Source: Streptomyces purpureus
GTDB taxonomy: Bacteria; Actinomycetota; Actinomycetes; Streptomycetales; Streptomycetaceae
Assembly: GCF_014648195.1 (NCBI RefSeq)
Contig: NZ_BMQQ01000004.1
Span: 108,851-172,850 of the forward strand
Reading direction: 5' to 3'
Length of the DNA stretch: 64,000 nucleotides
In this document: positions 1-8,386 of the stretch, piece by piece
Layout: the number at the start of each line of letters is the position of its first letter
Numbering within the stretch: position 1 is the stretch's first letter
The notes under the pieces: generated by a model
The model's database searches: none
What the model saw: the letters and a program-made list of their open reading frames with translations, nothing else
What the model was told of the DNA's origin: nothing
Position numbers and translations under genes: made by a program

Positions 1-14
1 GGGCCCCGGGCTTG

Positions 15-809
15 TCACAGACGGTCGGCCAGGGTCAGGGTGCGGTGGGCGCAGGCCACCAGGGCCGGGTCGACGAAGCGGCCGTCCGGCAGGGCCTGGG
101 CGCCCTCGCGGGCCGTCGCGGCGTGGACGATCTCGCGCGCCGAGGCGACCTCCTCCGGCGTCGGCAGGTAGGCCCGTTCGATGACCGGCAGCTGGCACGG
201 GTGGATCGCCGCCCGGCCCATGAAGCCCAGCGCCCGGCCCCGCGCACAGCTCGCCGCGAGTCCCTCCAGGTCCCGGATGTCGGGGTGGACCGACTGGGCC
301 GGCGGGGGCAGCCGGGCCGCGCGGGCGGCGACCACGACCCGGCTGCGCGGCCACAGCAGCCCGGCCTCGTCCCGTACGCCCAGGTCGGCGCGGAGATCCG
401 CCTCGCCGAGAGCGATGCCCGCCACCGAAGGGTGGGCGGTGGCGATGGCATAGGCGTGTTCCACGGCGAGCGCGGACTCCAGCAGGGGGTGGAGCGCGAT
501 GCCCGGGGCAAGAGCGGCCGCGCGGTGGACCTGGGACGGGGTGGCGGTCTTCGGCAGCCGCAGGGCGGCCAGGCCTGGCAGGGCGCACAAGGCCTCGATG
601 TCCGGCTCGGCGTGGACCCGGACATGGACCGGGACCTCATGGCGGGTGGTGAGCAGCTCGGCCGTGGCGGCCAGCGCGTACGCCTTGCGCTCGGGGGCCA
701 CCGCGTCCTCCAGGTCGACGATGACCACGTCGGCGCCGCAGGCGAGCGCCTTGCGGACCGTCTCCGGCCGGTCGCCGGGCACGTACAGCCAGGTCAGCGG
801 GGTCGTCAT
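15..809 (-). CDS. HpcH/HpaI-CitE family CoA-ester lyase
   Basis: Predicted metal-dependent CoA-ester lyase (264 aa) of the CitE/malyl-CoA lyase group, which cleaves or forms C-C bonds in acyl-CoAs such as citryl-, malyl- or citramalyl-CoA in the cytoplasm. The N-terminus reads WLYVPGDRPE and is followed by the family motif VDLEDAV (residues 31-37); a later IALGEADL segment fits the metal-binding loop. Length is normal for a single-domain member. Its ATG overlaps the CoA-transferase stop as ATGA, so it is the last visible gene of a seven-gene leftward operon. The transferase-lyase pair suggests that an organic acid is activated to its CoA ester and then split; the substrate cannot be read from sequence. 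More operon genes may lie left of the window. Confidence 0.85.
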   Translation of the reverse strand: MTTPLTWLYVPGDRPETVRKALACGADVVIVDLEDAVAPERKAYALAATAELLTTRHEVPVHVRVHAEPDIEALCALPGLAALRLPKTATPSQVHRAAALAPGIALHPLLESALAVEHAYAIATAHPSVAGIALGEADLRADLGVRDEAGLLWPRSRVVVAARAARLPPPAQSVHPDIRDLEGLAASCARGRALGFMGRAAIHPCQLPVIERAYLPTPEEVASAREIVHAATAREGAQALPDGRFVDPALVACAHRTLTLADRL

Positions 810-2041
810 AGGGCGCCTTCGGTGGCCAGGGAGGTGATCTCGGCGGGGCTCAGGCCCAGCTCGGCGAGGACGTCGGCGGTGTCGGCGCCGTGCGGGCGGC
901 CCGGCCAGCGGATGGCGCCCGGGGTCTCGGAGAGCCGGAAGAGGACGTTCTGCATCCGGATGGTGCCCAGCTCGGGATCGGGGAGTTCGGTGATGGTGTC
1001 CAGGGCCTGGAACTGCGGATCGGCCAGCACGTCCCGGATGTCGTAGACCGGCGCGATCGCCGCCTCCGCCTTCTCGAACGCGGCCAGCGCCTCGTCGCGG
1101 GTGTGCCGGGCGATCCAGGAGCCGACGGCCTCGTCCAGGACGTCCGCGTGCGCGACCCGCCCGGCGGCGGTGGCGAACCACTCCTCGTCGATCAGCTCGG
1201 GCCGGCCGACCAGAAGCATCAGGCGTTCCGCGATCGACTGGGCGGAAGTGGAGACGGCGACCCAGGAGCCGTCGGCGGTGCGGTAGGTGTTGCGGGGGGC
1301 GTTGTTACGGGTGCGGTTGCCGGTGCGGGGCTGGACGTAGCCGAGCTGGTCGTACCAGAGGGCGTGCGGGCCGAGAACCGAGAGGATCGGCTCGATGATC
1401 GCCATGTCGACGACCTGCCCGCGCCCGGTGCGCTCGCGCGCGCTGAGCGCGGTCATCACGGCGTACGCGGTGGCCAGCGCGGTGATCGAGTCGGCGAGGC
1501 CGAACGGCGGCAGGGTGGGCGGACCGTCCGGCTCGCCGGTGATGGCGGCGAAGCCGCTCATCGCCTCGGCGAGCGTGCCGAAGCCGGGACGGTGCGCGTA
1601 CGGACCGAACTGTCCGAAGCCGGTGACCCGGGTGAGGACCAGCCGGGGGTTGACGGTGGAGAGCTCCTCCCAGCCCAGACCCCACTTCTCCAGGGTGCCG
1701 GGACGGAAGTTCTCCACGACGACATCGGCGGTGGCGGCGAGCCGCAGCAGGGTGTCGCGGCCGCCGGGGGTGGACAGGTCGAGGGTGACCGTGCGCTTGT
1801 TGCGGCCCAGGACCTTCCACCACAGCCCGACGCCGTCCTTGGCGGGGCCGTGGCCCCGGGACGGGTCGGGCCTGCGGGGGTGCTCGATCTTGATGACGTC
1901 GGCTCCGAAGTCGCCGAGCATGGTGGCGGCGATGGGCCCGGCGAAGAGGGTGGCGAGGTCGAGTACGCGGAGTCCGTGCAGGGGCTGGGCGTCGGTGTGG
2001 GGGTGCGGCTCGGGCGGCGGCTGATGACGTGGCTGGGTCAC
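806..2041 (-). CDS. CaiB/BaiF (class III) CoA-transferase
   Basis: Predicted family III CoA-transferase (411 aa), moving CoA from a donor acyl-CoA to a carboxylic acid. The start of the fold is seen as LRVLDLATLFAGP and GDFGADVIKIEHP (residues 24-54), the family feature VVVENFRPG at 107-115, and Asp184 in LADSITAL, which aligns with the catalytic Asp of formyl-CoA transferase. Start chosen as GTG because it overlaps the ribokinase stop (GTGA), as elsewhere in this operon. The first 20 residues are Pro/His-rich and probably disordered. Donor and acceptor are unknown; coupling to a CitE-like lyase resembles itaconate or dicarboxylate catabolic pairs, which is inference only. Confidence 0.88.
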   Translation of the reverse strand: MTQPRHQPPPEPHPHTDAQPLHGLRVLDLATLFAGPIAATMLGDFGADVIKIEHPRRPDPSRGHGPAKDGVGLWWKVLGRNKRTVTLDLSTPGGRDTLLRLAATADVVVENFRPGTLEKWGLGWEELSTVNPRLVLTRVTGFGQFGPYAHRPGFGTLAEAMSGFAAITGEPDGPPTLPPFGLADSITALATAYAVMTALSARERTGRGQVVDMAIIEPILSVLGPHALWYDQLGYVQPRTGNRTRNNAPRNTYRTADGSWVAVSTSAQSIAERLMLLVGRPELIDEEWFATAAGRVAHADVLDEAVGSWIARHTRDEALAAFEKAEAAIAPVYDIRDVLADPQFQALDTITELPDPELGTIRMQNVLFRLSETPGAIRWPGRPHGADTADVLAELGLSPAEITSLATEGAL

Positions 2042-2946
2042 AGGGCGTCCATTCGCGAGTTGGTCTCCATGTCGATCTCGGAGCGGTACGGCATCGACGT
2101 CGAGGCGCCCGGCCGCTGGACCGACAGCGCGGCCGCGACCGACGCCCAGGCCAGGGCGCCGGGCACCGGACGGCCCTCGCCGAGGGCGACGGCCAGGGCG
2201 CCGACGAAGGTGTCCCCGGCGGCGGTCGTGTCCACGGCCGTCACCCGCGGCGCGGACACCGTGACCGGAGGGGCCTCGCGGGAGGCGTACAGACTTCCCC
2301 GCGCCCCGAGCGTGATCACGACCTCGGGCACGACCCGCAGCAGCGCCTCGGCCGCCGCGTACGGGTCGGTCACGCCGGTGAGGGCGGCGGCCTCGTGTTC
2401 GTTGGGCACCAGCAGGTCGGTGGCGGCGACGAGTTCGGGCGGCAGCGGCTTGGCGGGCGCGGGGGTGAGGATCGTCCGTACCCCGAGGCGGCGGGCGGTC
2501 CGGGCGCCCTCCGTCACCACCGACAGGGGCAGTTCGAGCTGGAGGAGCAGCGCGTCGGCGTTGCCGATCAGGGCCTCGTCGCCGTGGGTGAGCGCGGTGA
2601 CGGCGCCGTTGGCGCCGGGAATGACGACGATGGCGTTGCCCCCCTCGTCGTCGACGACGATGTGGGCGGTGCCGGAGGGTCCCTCGGCGGTGCGCAGAAG
2701 GTCCGTGTCGACGCCCGCGCCGTCCAGCGCGGCCCGGAGGCGTACCCCGAAGTCGTCCGTGCCGACCGCGCCGATCATCGACACCTCGGCTCCGGCGCGG
2801 GCGGCGGCGACGGCCTGGTTGGCGCCCTTGCCGCCGGGGACCGTACGGAACTCCCGGCCGGTGACGGTCTCGCCCCGGGCCGGGGCCCTGGCGACGTAGG
2901 CGACCAGGTCCATGTTGGTGCTGCCGAGCACGACGATGCTGGTCAT
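2038..2946 (-). CDS. rbsK: ribokinase (PfkB family)
   Basis: Predicted ribokinase (302 aa), phosphorylating D-ribose to ribose 5-phosphate with ATP. Seen: N-terminal substrate segment GSTNMDLVAY, the PfkB signature GGKGANQA (residues 38-45), and the C-terminal anion-hole/catalytic motif TTAAGDTF with the presumed base Asp245. Start and stop overlap the neighbours (ATGA and GTGA). No ribose ABC transporter or LacI regulator accompanies it, unlike ordinary rbs operons. Instead four ARH-family glycohydrolases lie directly upstream, which suggests that ribose is produced inside the cell by cleavage of a riboside. A related pentose or nucleoside kinase is the alternative. Confidence 0.85.
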   Translation of the reverse strand: MTSIVVLGSTNMDLVAYVARAPARGETVTGREFRTVPGGKGANQAVAAARAGAEVSMIGAVGTDDFGVRLRAALDGAGVDTDLLRTAEGPSGTAHIVVDDEGGNAIVVIPGANGAVTALTHGDEALIGNADALLLQLELPLSVVTEGARTARRLGVRTILTPAPAKPLPPELVAATDLLVPNEHEAAALTGVTDPYAAAEALLRVVPEVVITLGARGSLYASREAPPVTVSAPRVTAVDTTAAGDTFVGALAVALGEGRPVPGALAWASVAAALSVQRPGASTSMPYRSEIDMETNSRMDAL

Positions 2947-4316
2947 ACGGGGCGTACCTCCTGGAGGGTGAGTGTGGCGAGCGCGTCGAAGCCGATGCCG
3001 TCGAAGCCGCCGACGGAGGTGGCGAGCCGGTTCTTGAGCGGGTCCGTCCAGCGGGCGGGGATCCGGTCCGGGTGGCCGGCGAGCAGACCGGCGACCGAGC
3101 CGGCGGTGGCGCCGTTGGAGTCGGTGTCCCAGCCGCCGGAGACCGCGGAGCAGATGGAGCGGGAGAAGTCGCCGTCGGCATGGGTGAGGGCGGCGGCGAC
3201 CAGAGCGGCGTTGGGGACGGCGTGCACCCAGTGGTACGCGCCGAGGGCGTCGTGGAGGCGGTCGGCGACGGTGTCGAAGTCCTGGTGGCGCCGGGCGGTG
3301 TCGATTCCGAGGCGGACGGCCTGGGCGAGACGCGAGCCGGGCGGTACGACGGTGAGACCGGCGGCGAGGCACTGGTGGACGTCGGCCGTGCCGGTCGCGG
3401 CGGTGGCGGTCACGGCGGCCGCGAACAGCGCCCCGTACAGGCCGTTGGCCGTGTGGGTGAGGGAGGCGTCACGGTAGGCCTGCGCGGCGGCGGCCCCGGG
3501 GTCGCCGGGGTGAGTCCAGCCGTGCACGTCGGCGCGGATCTGGGCGCCGATCCACTCCCGGAAGGGGTTGCGGACGACGGCGGTCAGCGGGGGCTCGATG
3601 CCGTCGAGGAGGTTGCGGTACGCGACCCGCTCGGCGGTGAACGTCCGCCCGGCGGGCAGCTCGTCGAGCCAGAGCCGGGCGACGTCGGCGGTGGTGAAGT
3701 CCGGCCCGTACCGCCGCAGGAGCAGCAGATTGAGCAGCGGGTAGTTGAGGTCGTCGTCCTCGGGCATCCCGTCGATGTTCTCGGCGAGCGAGGTCGGCGC
3801 GGAGCGTCTGTTCCAGGGGTACGTGGCGGTGAGCTCGGCGGGCACGCCGCGTGCGGTGAACCAGCCGACCAGGGGCCAGTTGCCGGCGGCCCGGGCCAGG
3901 GCGCGGATACCGGCCAGGGGCAGCTTCTCGACCGGCTTCCCCAGCAGACACCCCGCGGCCCGGCCGAGCCACGCGGCGTGCAGCGCGCCGCGGAGCCGGT
4001 CGTCCGCCGGACACGGTCCGGACGGCGGTGTCCGGGGCCAGTCCGGGCAGGCGGCGACGATCGCGCCGAGGCCGCCCGGCTCCCGGGGCGCGAGCGGGCT
4101 CGGAAGGGCGGCCAGGTCGGCGAGGAGCCGCTCGGCCAGGGGGCGCAGATGGGGCGCCGGGGTGAGGGAGGCGCCGGAGGCGGGCGGGGCGGGGTGGCCA
4201 CCGTGGGAGAGCCACTGGAACTCGAGGGTGTGCGGGGCGCGCCCGTCCTCGTGTGCCTGGCGCAGCTCATGCGCGACGAGGTCCTCCGGCTGGACCCAGG
4301 TGAGACGGAGGGTCAT
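2943..4316 (-). CDS. ADP-ribosylglycohydrolase family protein (ARH, copy 1)
   Basis: ARH/DraG-fold protein (457 aa); the family cleaves N- or O-glycosidic bonds to ADP-ribose or ribose using a binuclear Mg centre. About 105 divergent N-terminal residues precede the ARH domain, which starts near DRLRGALHAAWLGRAAG. Presumed metal ligands are the acidic cluster MPEDDDL (184-190) and GGWDTDSNGAT (394-404), corresponding to the family's TDDT and GRDxDT motifs, so the site looks intact though divergent. It is longer than the 300-aa average because of the N-terminal extension. Coupled by ATGA to both neighbours. Substrate unknown; a nucleoside-type riboside is suggested by the ribokinase that follows. 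Confidence 0.8.
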   Translation of the reverse strand: MTLRLTWVQPEDLVAHELRQAHEDGRAPHTLEFQWLSHGGHPAPPASGASLTPAPHLRPLAERLLADLAALPSPLAPREPGGLGAIVAACPDWPRTPPSGPCPADDRLRGALHAAWLGRAAGCLLGKPVEKLPLAGIRALARAAGNWPLVGWFTARGVPAELTATYPWNRRSAPTSLAENIDGMPEDDDLNYPLLNLLLLRRYGPDFTTADVARLWLDELPAGRTFTAERVAYRNLLDGIEPPLTAVVRNPFREWIGAQIRADVHGWTHPGDPGAAAAQAYRDASLTHTANGLYGALFAAAVTATAATGTADVHQCLAAGLTVVPPGSRLAQAVRLGIDTARRHQDFDTVADRLHDALGAYHWVHAVPNAALVAAALTHADGDFSRSICSAVSGGWDTDSNGATAGSVAGLLAGHPDRIPARWTDPLKNRLATSVGGFDGIGFDALATLTLQEVRPV

Positions 4317-6013
4317 GTGGGGTCCGCGAGGTTGGTGGGGCGGGCGGGGCCGACTGGGGTGGCCGGGTGGGCTGTGTCAGCGGGGGCGGTCGGGATTGCT
4401 GGGGTGGCCGGGTGGGGCGGCGCGTCGGCGGGGGCGGTCGGGAGGGCTGAGGAGACCGGGGCTGGTGTGGCTGGTGGGGCTGCCCCCTCGGGCAGATCCG
4501 TCAGGCCGGACACGTCCGGCACGTCCGTCAGGACCGGCACCTCCGTCAGGCTCGGCAACCCCGCCGGCCCCGGGGTCTCGGTCATGCCGCCCGGCACGTC
4601 CGTGAGGCTCGGTACCTCCGCCAGGCCCGGGGTCTTGGTCATGCCGCCCGGCACGTCCGTGAGGCTCGGCACCTCCGTCAGGCCCGGGGTCTTGGTCATG
4701 CCGCCCGGCACGTCCGTGAGGCTCGGTACCTCCGTCAGGCTCGGGGTCTTGGTCATGCCGCCCGGCACGTCCGTGAGGCTCGGCACCTCCGCCAGGCCCG
4801 GGGTCTTGGTCATGCCGCCCGGCACGTCCGTCAGGCTCGTCGGGCCGGCCGGGTCCGTCAAGGACGCGAACGCGGCCTCGTGGGCGCGGCGGCGGGCCAC
4901 GTCGCGGGCGAAGATCTCCCGGGCGACCCCGGCCAGGACCGTCGCGGGGGCCCGCAGGTCCAGCCTGCTCGCCTCGGCGACCGCCGTCGCCCATTCGGCC
5001 GGCACCGCCGCCTCGCCGTGCAGCGCGCCCACGAGCGCGCCGGCCATCGTGGCGATCGAGTCGCAGTCCCGGCCGTAGTTGACGGCGCCCAGGACCGTAC
5101 GCCGGTAGTCGCCGCCCTCGATCAGCAGCATTCCCAGCGCGATGGGCAGCTCCTCGATCGAGTGCAGCCGGGAGGGGCGCCGGGCGCCGAGGGACGGCGA
5201 GCGGTAGTCCGGGCCGACGGTGTCGAACGGCGCGACCGCCTCCCGGAGCGGGACGAGCGCCGACTCGAAGTCCGCGTGGCCGGGGGCCACTTCGGCCACC
5301 GCCTCGATCGCCGCCTGGGTGCCGTCCTTGGCCAGCGCCACCGCCGTCTCGACCACCGACTCCGGGGTCGCCCCCGGTGCGCAGGCCGCCGCGACCGCCG
5401 CCGCGAAGACCCCCGCCGCCTCCCGACCGTACGACGACTGGTGCGCCCCGGCGAGGTCCAGGGCCTCGGCGTACGCGGCGCGCGGATGGGCGGCGTTGAC
5501 CAGACCGACCGGCGCCATGTACATCGCCGCACCGCAGTTGACGATGTTTCCGTTGCCGGCCTCGCGCGGGTCGACGTGCCCGTAGTGCAGCCGGGCGACG
5601 AGCCACTTCTCGGCGAGGAAGATCCGCTGGAGGGGGAGCGCCTCGGTCTCCAGCTCGGGGATCCAGACAGGGGTCCCCATGAGCTGGGGGACCAGGTGGT
5701 CGGCCGTCGAGTACGCGTCGAGGTGGTCGCGGACCGTGTCGTACACGCGGATCAGCGCGTGGGTCATCAGGGTGTCGTCGGTGACGTGTCCGTTGCCCTT
5801 GTGGTACGGGGCGAGGGGGCGGGCGGTGCGCCAGTGGGCGCCGTTCCAGGGGCCGACGATGCCGGTGACCCGGCCGCCGTGGCGCTGGACGATCTGGTCG
5901 GGGCTGTACCCCTCGACCGGGCCGCCGAGCGCGTCACCGACGGCCGCTCCGACGAGACTGCCCGTGATCCTGTCCTCGAGTGTGGTGACCCTCCCGGCCA
6001 CTGTGGTCGTCAT
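4313..6013 (-). CDS. ADP-ribosylglycohydrolase family protein with tandem-repeat tail (ARH, copy 2)
   Basis: ARH-fold protein (566 aa). The domain starts at EDRITGSLVGAAVGDALGG; metal ligands are visible as TDDT (residues 78-81) and GRDCDS (314-319), so an active binuclear centre is expected. After about residue 385 comes a tail not found in the family: five 19-residue repeats beginning SLTDVPGGMTKTP (393-487), then a Pro/Ala/Thr-rich end. ATG at 6013 is preferred because AAGGTGG lies 11 bases before it; an in-frame GTG at 6028 is possible. The gene start lies inside the 3' end of the preceding ARH gene (80-base overlap), much longer than the 4-base overlaps elsewhere in the operon. The tail looks like a linker or decoration, not catalytic. 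Confidence 0.8.
   Translation of the reverse strand: MTTTVAGRVTTLEDRITGSLVGAAVGDALGGPVEGYSPDQIVQRHGGRVTGIVGPWNGAHWRTARPLAPYHKGNGHVTDDTLMTHALIRVYDTVRDHLDAYSTADHLVPQLMGTPVWIPELETEALPLQRIFLAEKWLVARLHYGHVDPREAGNGNIVNCGAAMYMAPVGLVNAAHPRAAYAEALDLAGAHQSSYGREAAGVFAAAVAAACAPGATPESVVETAVALAKDGTQAAIEAVAEVAPGHADFESALVPLREAVAPFDTVGPDYRSPSLGARRPSRLHSIEELPIALGMLLIEGGDYRRTVLGAVNYGRDCDSIATMAGALVGALHGEAAVPAEWATAVAEASRLDLRAPATVLAGVAREIFARDVARRRAHEAAFASLTDPAGPTSLTDVPGGMTKTPGLAEVPSLTDVPGGMTKTPSLTEVPSLTDVPGGMTKTPGLTEVPSLTDVPGGMTKTPGLAEVPSLTDVPGGMTETPGPAGLPSLTEVPVLTDVPDVSGLTDLPEGAAPPATPAPVSSALPTAPADAPPHPATPAIPTAPADTAHPATPVGPARPTNLADPT
4553..4837 (-). repeat. 57-bp coding minisatellite, five units
   Basis: Five adjacent 57-base units encode a 19-residue repeat (SLTDVPGGMTKTP followed by xLxEVP) in the tail of the second ARH protein. 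The units are nearly identical at DNA level, with a few substitutions that change Gly/Ser or Ala/Thr; the fifth is the most divergent. Near-identity including third positions points to recent expansion by slippage or unequal exchange. The unit is a multiple of three, so copy-number change keeps the frame. Confidence 0.95.
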
Positions 6014-7184
6014 GCCGGAATTGTCCACCTTGGGTGGTCAGTTCCGTGGGTGCGAGCCGCTCGGCGAGTTCGACGAGGTCGGTGCCCGCGAGGCGCGGCA
6101 GCGCGCAGCCCGCGAGGGTGCGGCAGGCCTCGCGCCAGGTCGCGGGGATCGCGTCCGCGCCGCCGAGCGCGCCGGTCAGCGCCCCGACGAGGGCGGGCGC
6201 GGAGTCCGCGACGCGAGAGAGGCAGGCGGCGGCGGGAAGGGCCGCGGCGACCTGGCCCCGGGCCACGGTCGCGAGGGCGAGGGCGACGGGGACGGTTTCG
6301 GCAGCCGCGATGCCGTAGCTGTAGACGTGGTCGACGATCTCGTGCTCCAGGAGCGGGACGAGTTCGAACGCGCTGCTCGCGGTGCGGGCGGTCTTGACGG
6401 CGTGCTGGGCGTTGCGGCCGATCTCGGTGGCGGGCGGGAGCTGGTCGAGCGCCGCCTCCACGGCGTCGTCGACCCCGGCCCCGCCGAGCGCCACCGAGAC
6501 GGCCGCGGCCATGGCGCGGGCGCCGTGCACGCCGTCCCCGTCCTGGGTGTACCGGGCGTCGAACTCGGCGAGTTCGGCGGCCGATTGGGGATCGCCCGGA
6601 TGGACGACGGCGAGGACGGCGGCGCGGACGCAGGCGGCGTCGTCGAAGTAGTGCGGGTTGTCGTGGCCGGTGGCGGGCGGGCGCAGACCGGTGGCGAGGT
6701 TGCCGAGCCCGGCGCGTACGGAGATCCGGGCGCGCAGGGGCAGGACGGCGGACTCGACCTCGGGGGCGCGGTCGGCGGCGGCGGCGATCTGGCCGGCGAG
6801 GGAGTTCCAGGCGAGATCGACGGCGGCGCGCAGCCGCAGGCCGGGCGCGATCCCCAGGAAGACCTCGCCGGAGGCGGCGAGTACGGCCTCGGCGGTGAAC
6901 GCGGCCCACTCGGCGTCGTCGGAGGGCCCGAGCCGCAGGGGCTCGGGAGGCTGGTTGAGGGCGATGGGCACGGGCAGGGTGGTGGTGGCGTTCTGCTCGG
7001 CGAACGTGTCGAGCTCCCGGGTGAGCCGCCGCGTCCACTCCGGCATCCGCGCGGCCCGATGCCGCGCGGCGGGCCACCCGGCGGCATCCCCGGCGGCCAG
7101 CCCCAGCAGCATCCCCTCGACTCGGCGGGGGTGGGGGGCGGGGGCCCGGGCCCCACCCCCTTCCATGGAACCCAGGTCCGTCAT
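5934..7184 (-). CDS. ADP-ribosylglycohydrolase family protein, partly degenerate metal site (ARH, copy 3)
   Basis: ARH-fold protein (416 aa), domain start RVEGMLLGLAAGDAAGW (21-37). The first acidic motif is SDDAEW (88-93) instead of TDDT. The second is CLSRVADSAP (321-330), where the usual GRDxDT Asp pair has lost its first Asp. One metal ligand therefore appears to be missing, and activity may be altered or lost. The last 30 or so residues (after TELTTQGGQ) are His/Gly/Arg-rich, unlike the family, and overlap the start of the next gene, as if the original stop had been bypassed. Coupled by ATGA to the upstream ARH gene. It could be a non-catalytic partner of the adjacent copies or have a different specificity. 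Confidence 0.78.
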   Translation of the reverse strand: MTDLGSMEGGGARAPAPHPRRVEGMLLGLAAGDAAGWPAARHRAARMPEWTRRLTRELDTFAEQNATTTLPVPIALNQPPEPLRLGPSDDAEWAAFTAEAVLAASGEVFLGIAPGLRLRAAVDLAWNSLAGQIAAAADRAPEVESAVLPLRARISVRAGLGNLATGLRPPATGHDNPHYFDDAACVRAAVLAVVHPGDPQSAAELAEFDARYTQDGDGVHGARAMAAAVSVALGGAGVDDAVEAALDQLPPATEIGRNAQHAVKTARTASSAFELVPLLEHEIVDHVYSYGIAAAETVPVALALATVARGQVAAALPAAACLSRVADSAPALVGALTGALGGADAIPATWREACRTLAGCALPRLAGTDLVELAERLAPTELTTQGGQFRHDDHSGREGHHTRGQDHGQSRRSGRR

Positions 7185-8386
7185 CTCGACTCCTCCTCCG
7201 GGGTCAGCAGCTCCGCGATGTCCAGCACGTGGTAGCCCCGCATCGAGGGCAGACAACTGCCGCGGACCGGGCCGATCGCCGAGGACCACTCCTCGGGGAT
7301 CGCGCTCGCGCCCGACATCGCGCCGGACAGCGCTCCCGCCACCGCCGCCGTCGTGTCCGCGTCCCGGCCCATGTTCACGGCCGTGAGCACCGCCGTACGG
7401 AAGTCGCCGCGCGCCGCCGCGAACGCGCCGAAGGCGAGGCCTACGGCCTCCGGGGCGAGGTCGGTCCAGGGGTAGCCGCCGATGACCACGGCCGAGCGGA
7501 CCGTACGTTCGCGGATCAGCGGGTCCCGCTCCACGCGCTGCGCCGCGACCACCGCGCGCCGTATCGAGCGCGCCGTCCACGAATCCATCGGGACCACCGA
7601 AAGCGCCGCCGCGATGACCGACGTCACCCCCGCCCCGGACATCGCCGCCGCGACGCCCGCCGCCACCGCCTGGCCGCCGTAGATGCCCTCCCCGTCGTGG
7701 CTGACGCAGCCGTCGATGGCGACCAGGCGGGCCGCCTCCGCCGGGCGGCCCGCGGCGAACACCCCGAACGGCGCCGCCCGCATGGCCAGTCCGTCGCTCC
7801 AGGCGTGCCGGTGCTGCGCGGAGATCGGGGCGGCCAGCCCGCGCCGCAGGTTCTCCAGCGTGCCCCGCTCGCTGAAGCCCGCCCCGCGGAACGGGCCCTC
7901 GTCCAGATCCGCGATCCAGTGGTGCCACGCCTTCTCCACATGGGCGACGGTCAGCGCCGAACCGTGCCGGGCCAGCAGCAGCCCGGAGAAGATCGCGTAC
8001 TCGGTGTCGTCCGTACCGGCCGGACTGTCCGTCACGAACCCCTCGATCCGGCCCCACCGGCGCCGGATCTCGGAGGGCCGCATGTTCTCGGCCGGGGCGC
8101 CGAGCGCGTCGCCGACCGCCAGACCGAGCAGCGCGCCCTGCGCCCGGTCCCGTAGCGTCTCGGCCTCACCGTGGACCGGATCGCATGCAATCGCCTCCAA
8201 CGCCTGGCCCCTTCCTGCGTACCCGAGCCCCTCCTGGATCTGTGCCACACGGCGGGGCCCGGGAGTCGGGCGAGGCGCCGGAGTCACCCGGCTGACACTC
8301 CGGCCGCCCAGGCCCGGCACGGTGGCCCGCACCGGTCGGCGTCGCCATGCTCCCCCGCTGGTCAGGGTGGCCTTTCTGAGGTTCAC
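7181..8386 (-). CDS. ADP-ribosylglycohydrolase family protein (ARH, copy 4, first gene of operon)
   Basis: ARH-fold protein with both canonical motifs: TDDTEY (125-130) and GRDADTT (340-346), and the domain start LRDRAQGALLGLAVGDALG. It is the most family-like of the four copies and opens the leftward operon. The start is uncertain: GTG at 8386 gives 401 aa with about 75 basic/Pro-rich residues before the domain, and an in-frame GTG at 8248 would give a compact protein; neither has a convincing Shine-Dalgarno sequence. The divergent region upstream carries a 16-bp palindrome shared with the VIT transporter gene. Expected to hydrolyse an (ADP-)ribosyl bond; substrate unknown. Confidence 0.82.
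   Translation of the reverse strand: MNLRKATLTSGGAWRRRPVRATVPGLGGRSVSRVTPAPRPTPGPRRVAQIQEGLGYAGRGQALEAIACDPVHGEAETLRDRAQGALLGLAVGDALGAPAENMRPSEIRRRWGRIEGFVTDSPAGTDDTEYAIFSGLLLARHGSALTVAHVEKAWHHWIADLDEGPFRGAGFSERGTLENLRRGLAAPISAQHRHAWSDGLAMRAAPFGVFAAGRPAEAARLVAIDGCVSHDGEGIYGGQAVAAGVAAAMSGAGVTSVIAAALSVVPMDSWTARSIRRAVVAAQRVERDPLIRERTVRSAVVIGGYPWTDLAPEAVGLAFGAFAAARGDFRTAVLTAVNMGRDADTTAAVAGALSGAMSGASAIPEEWSSAIGPVRGSCLPSMRGYHVLDIAELLTPEEESR

Noticed and set aside
2943..8386. ADP-ribosylation toxin-antitoxin pair (DarTG/SidE-like defence)
   Set aside because: Only hydrolase-fold proteins are present. No ADP-ribosyltransferase or DNA-modifying partner is in the window, and ribokinase with CoA enzymes points to metabolism.
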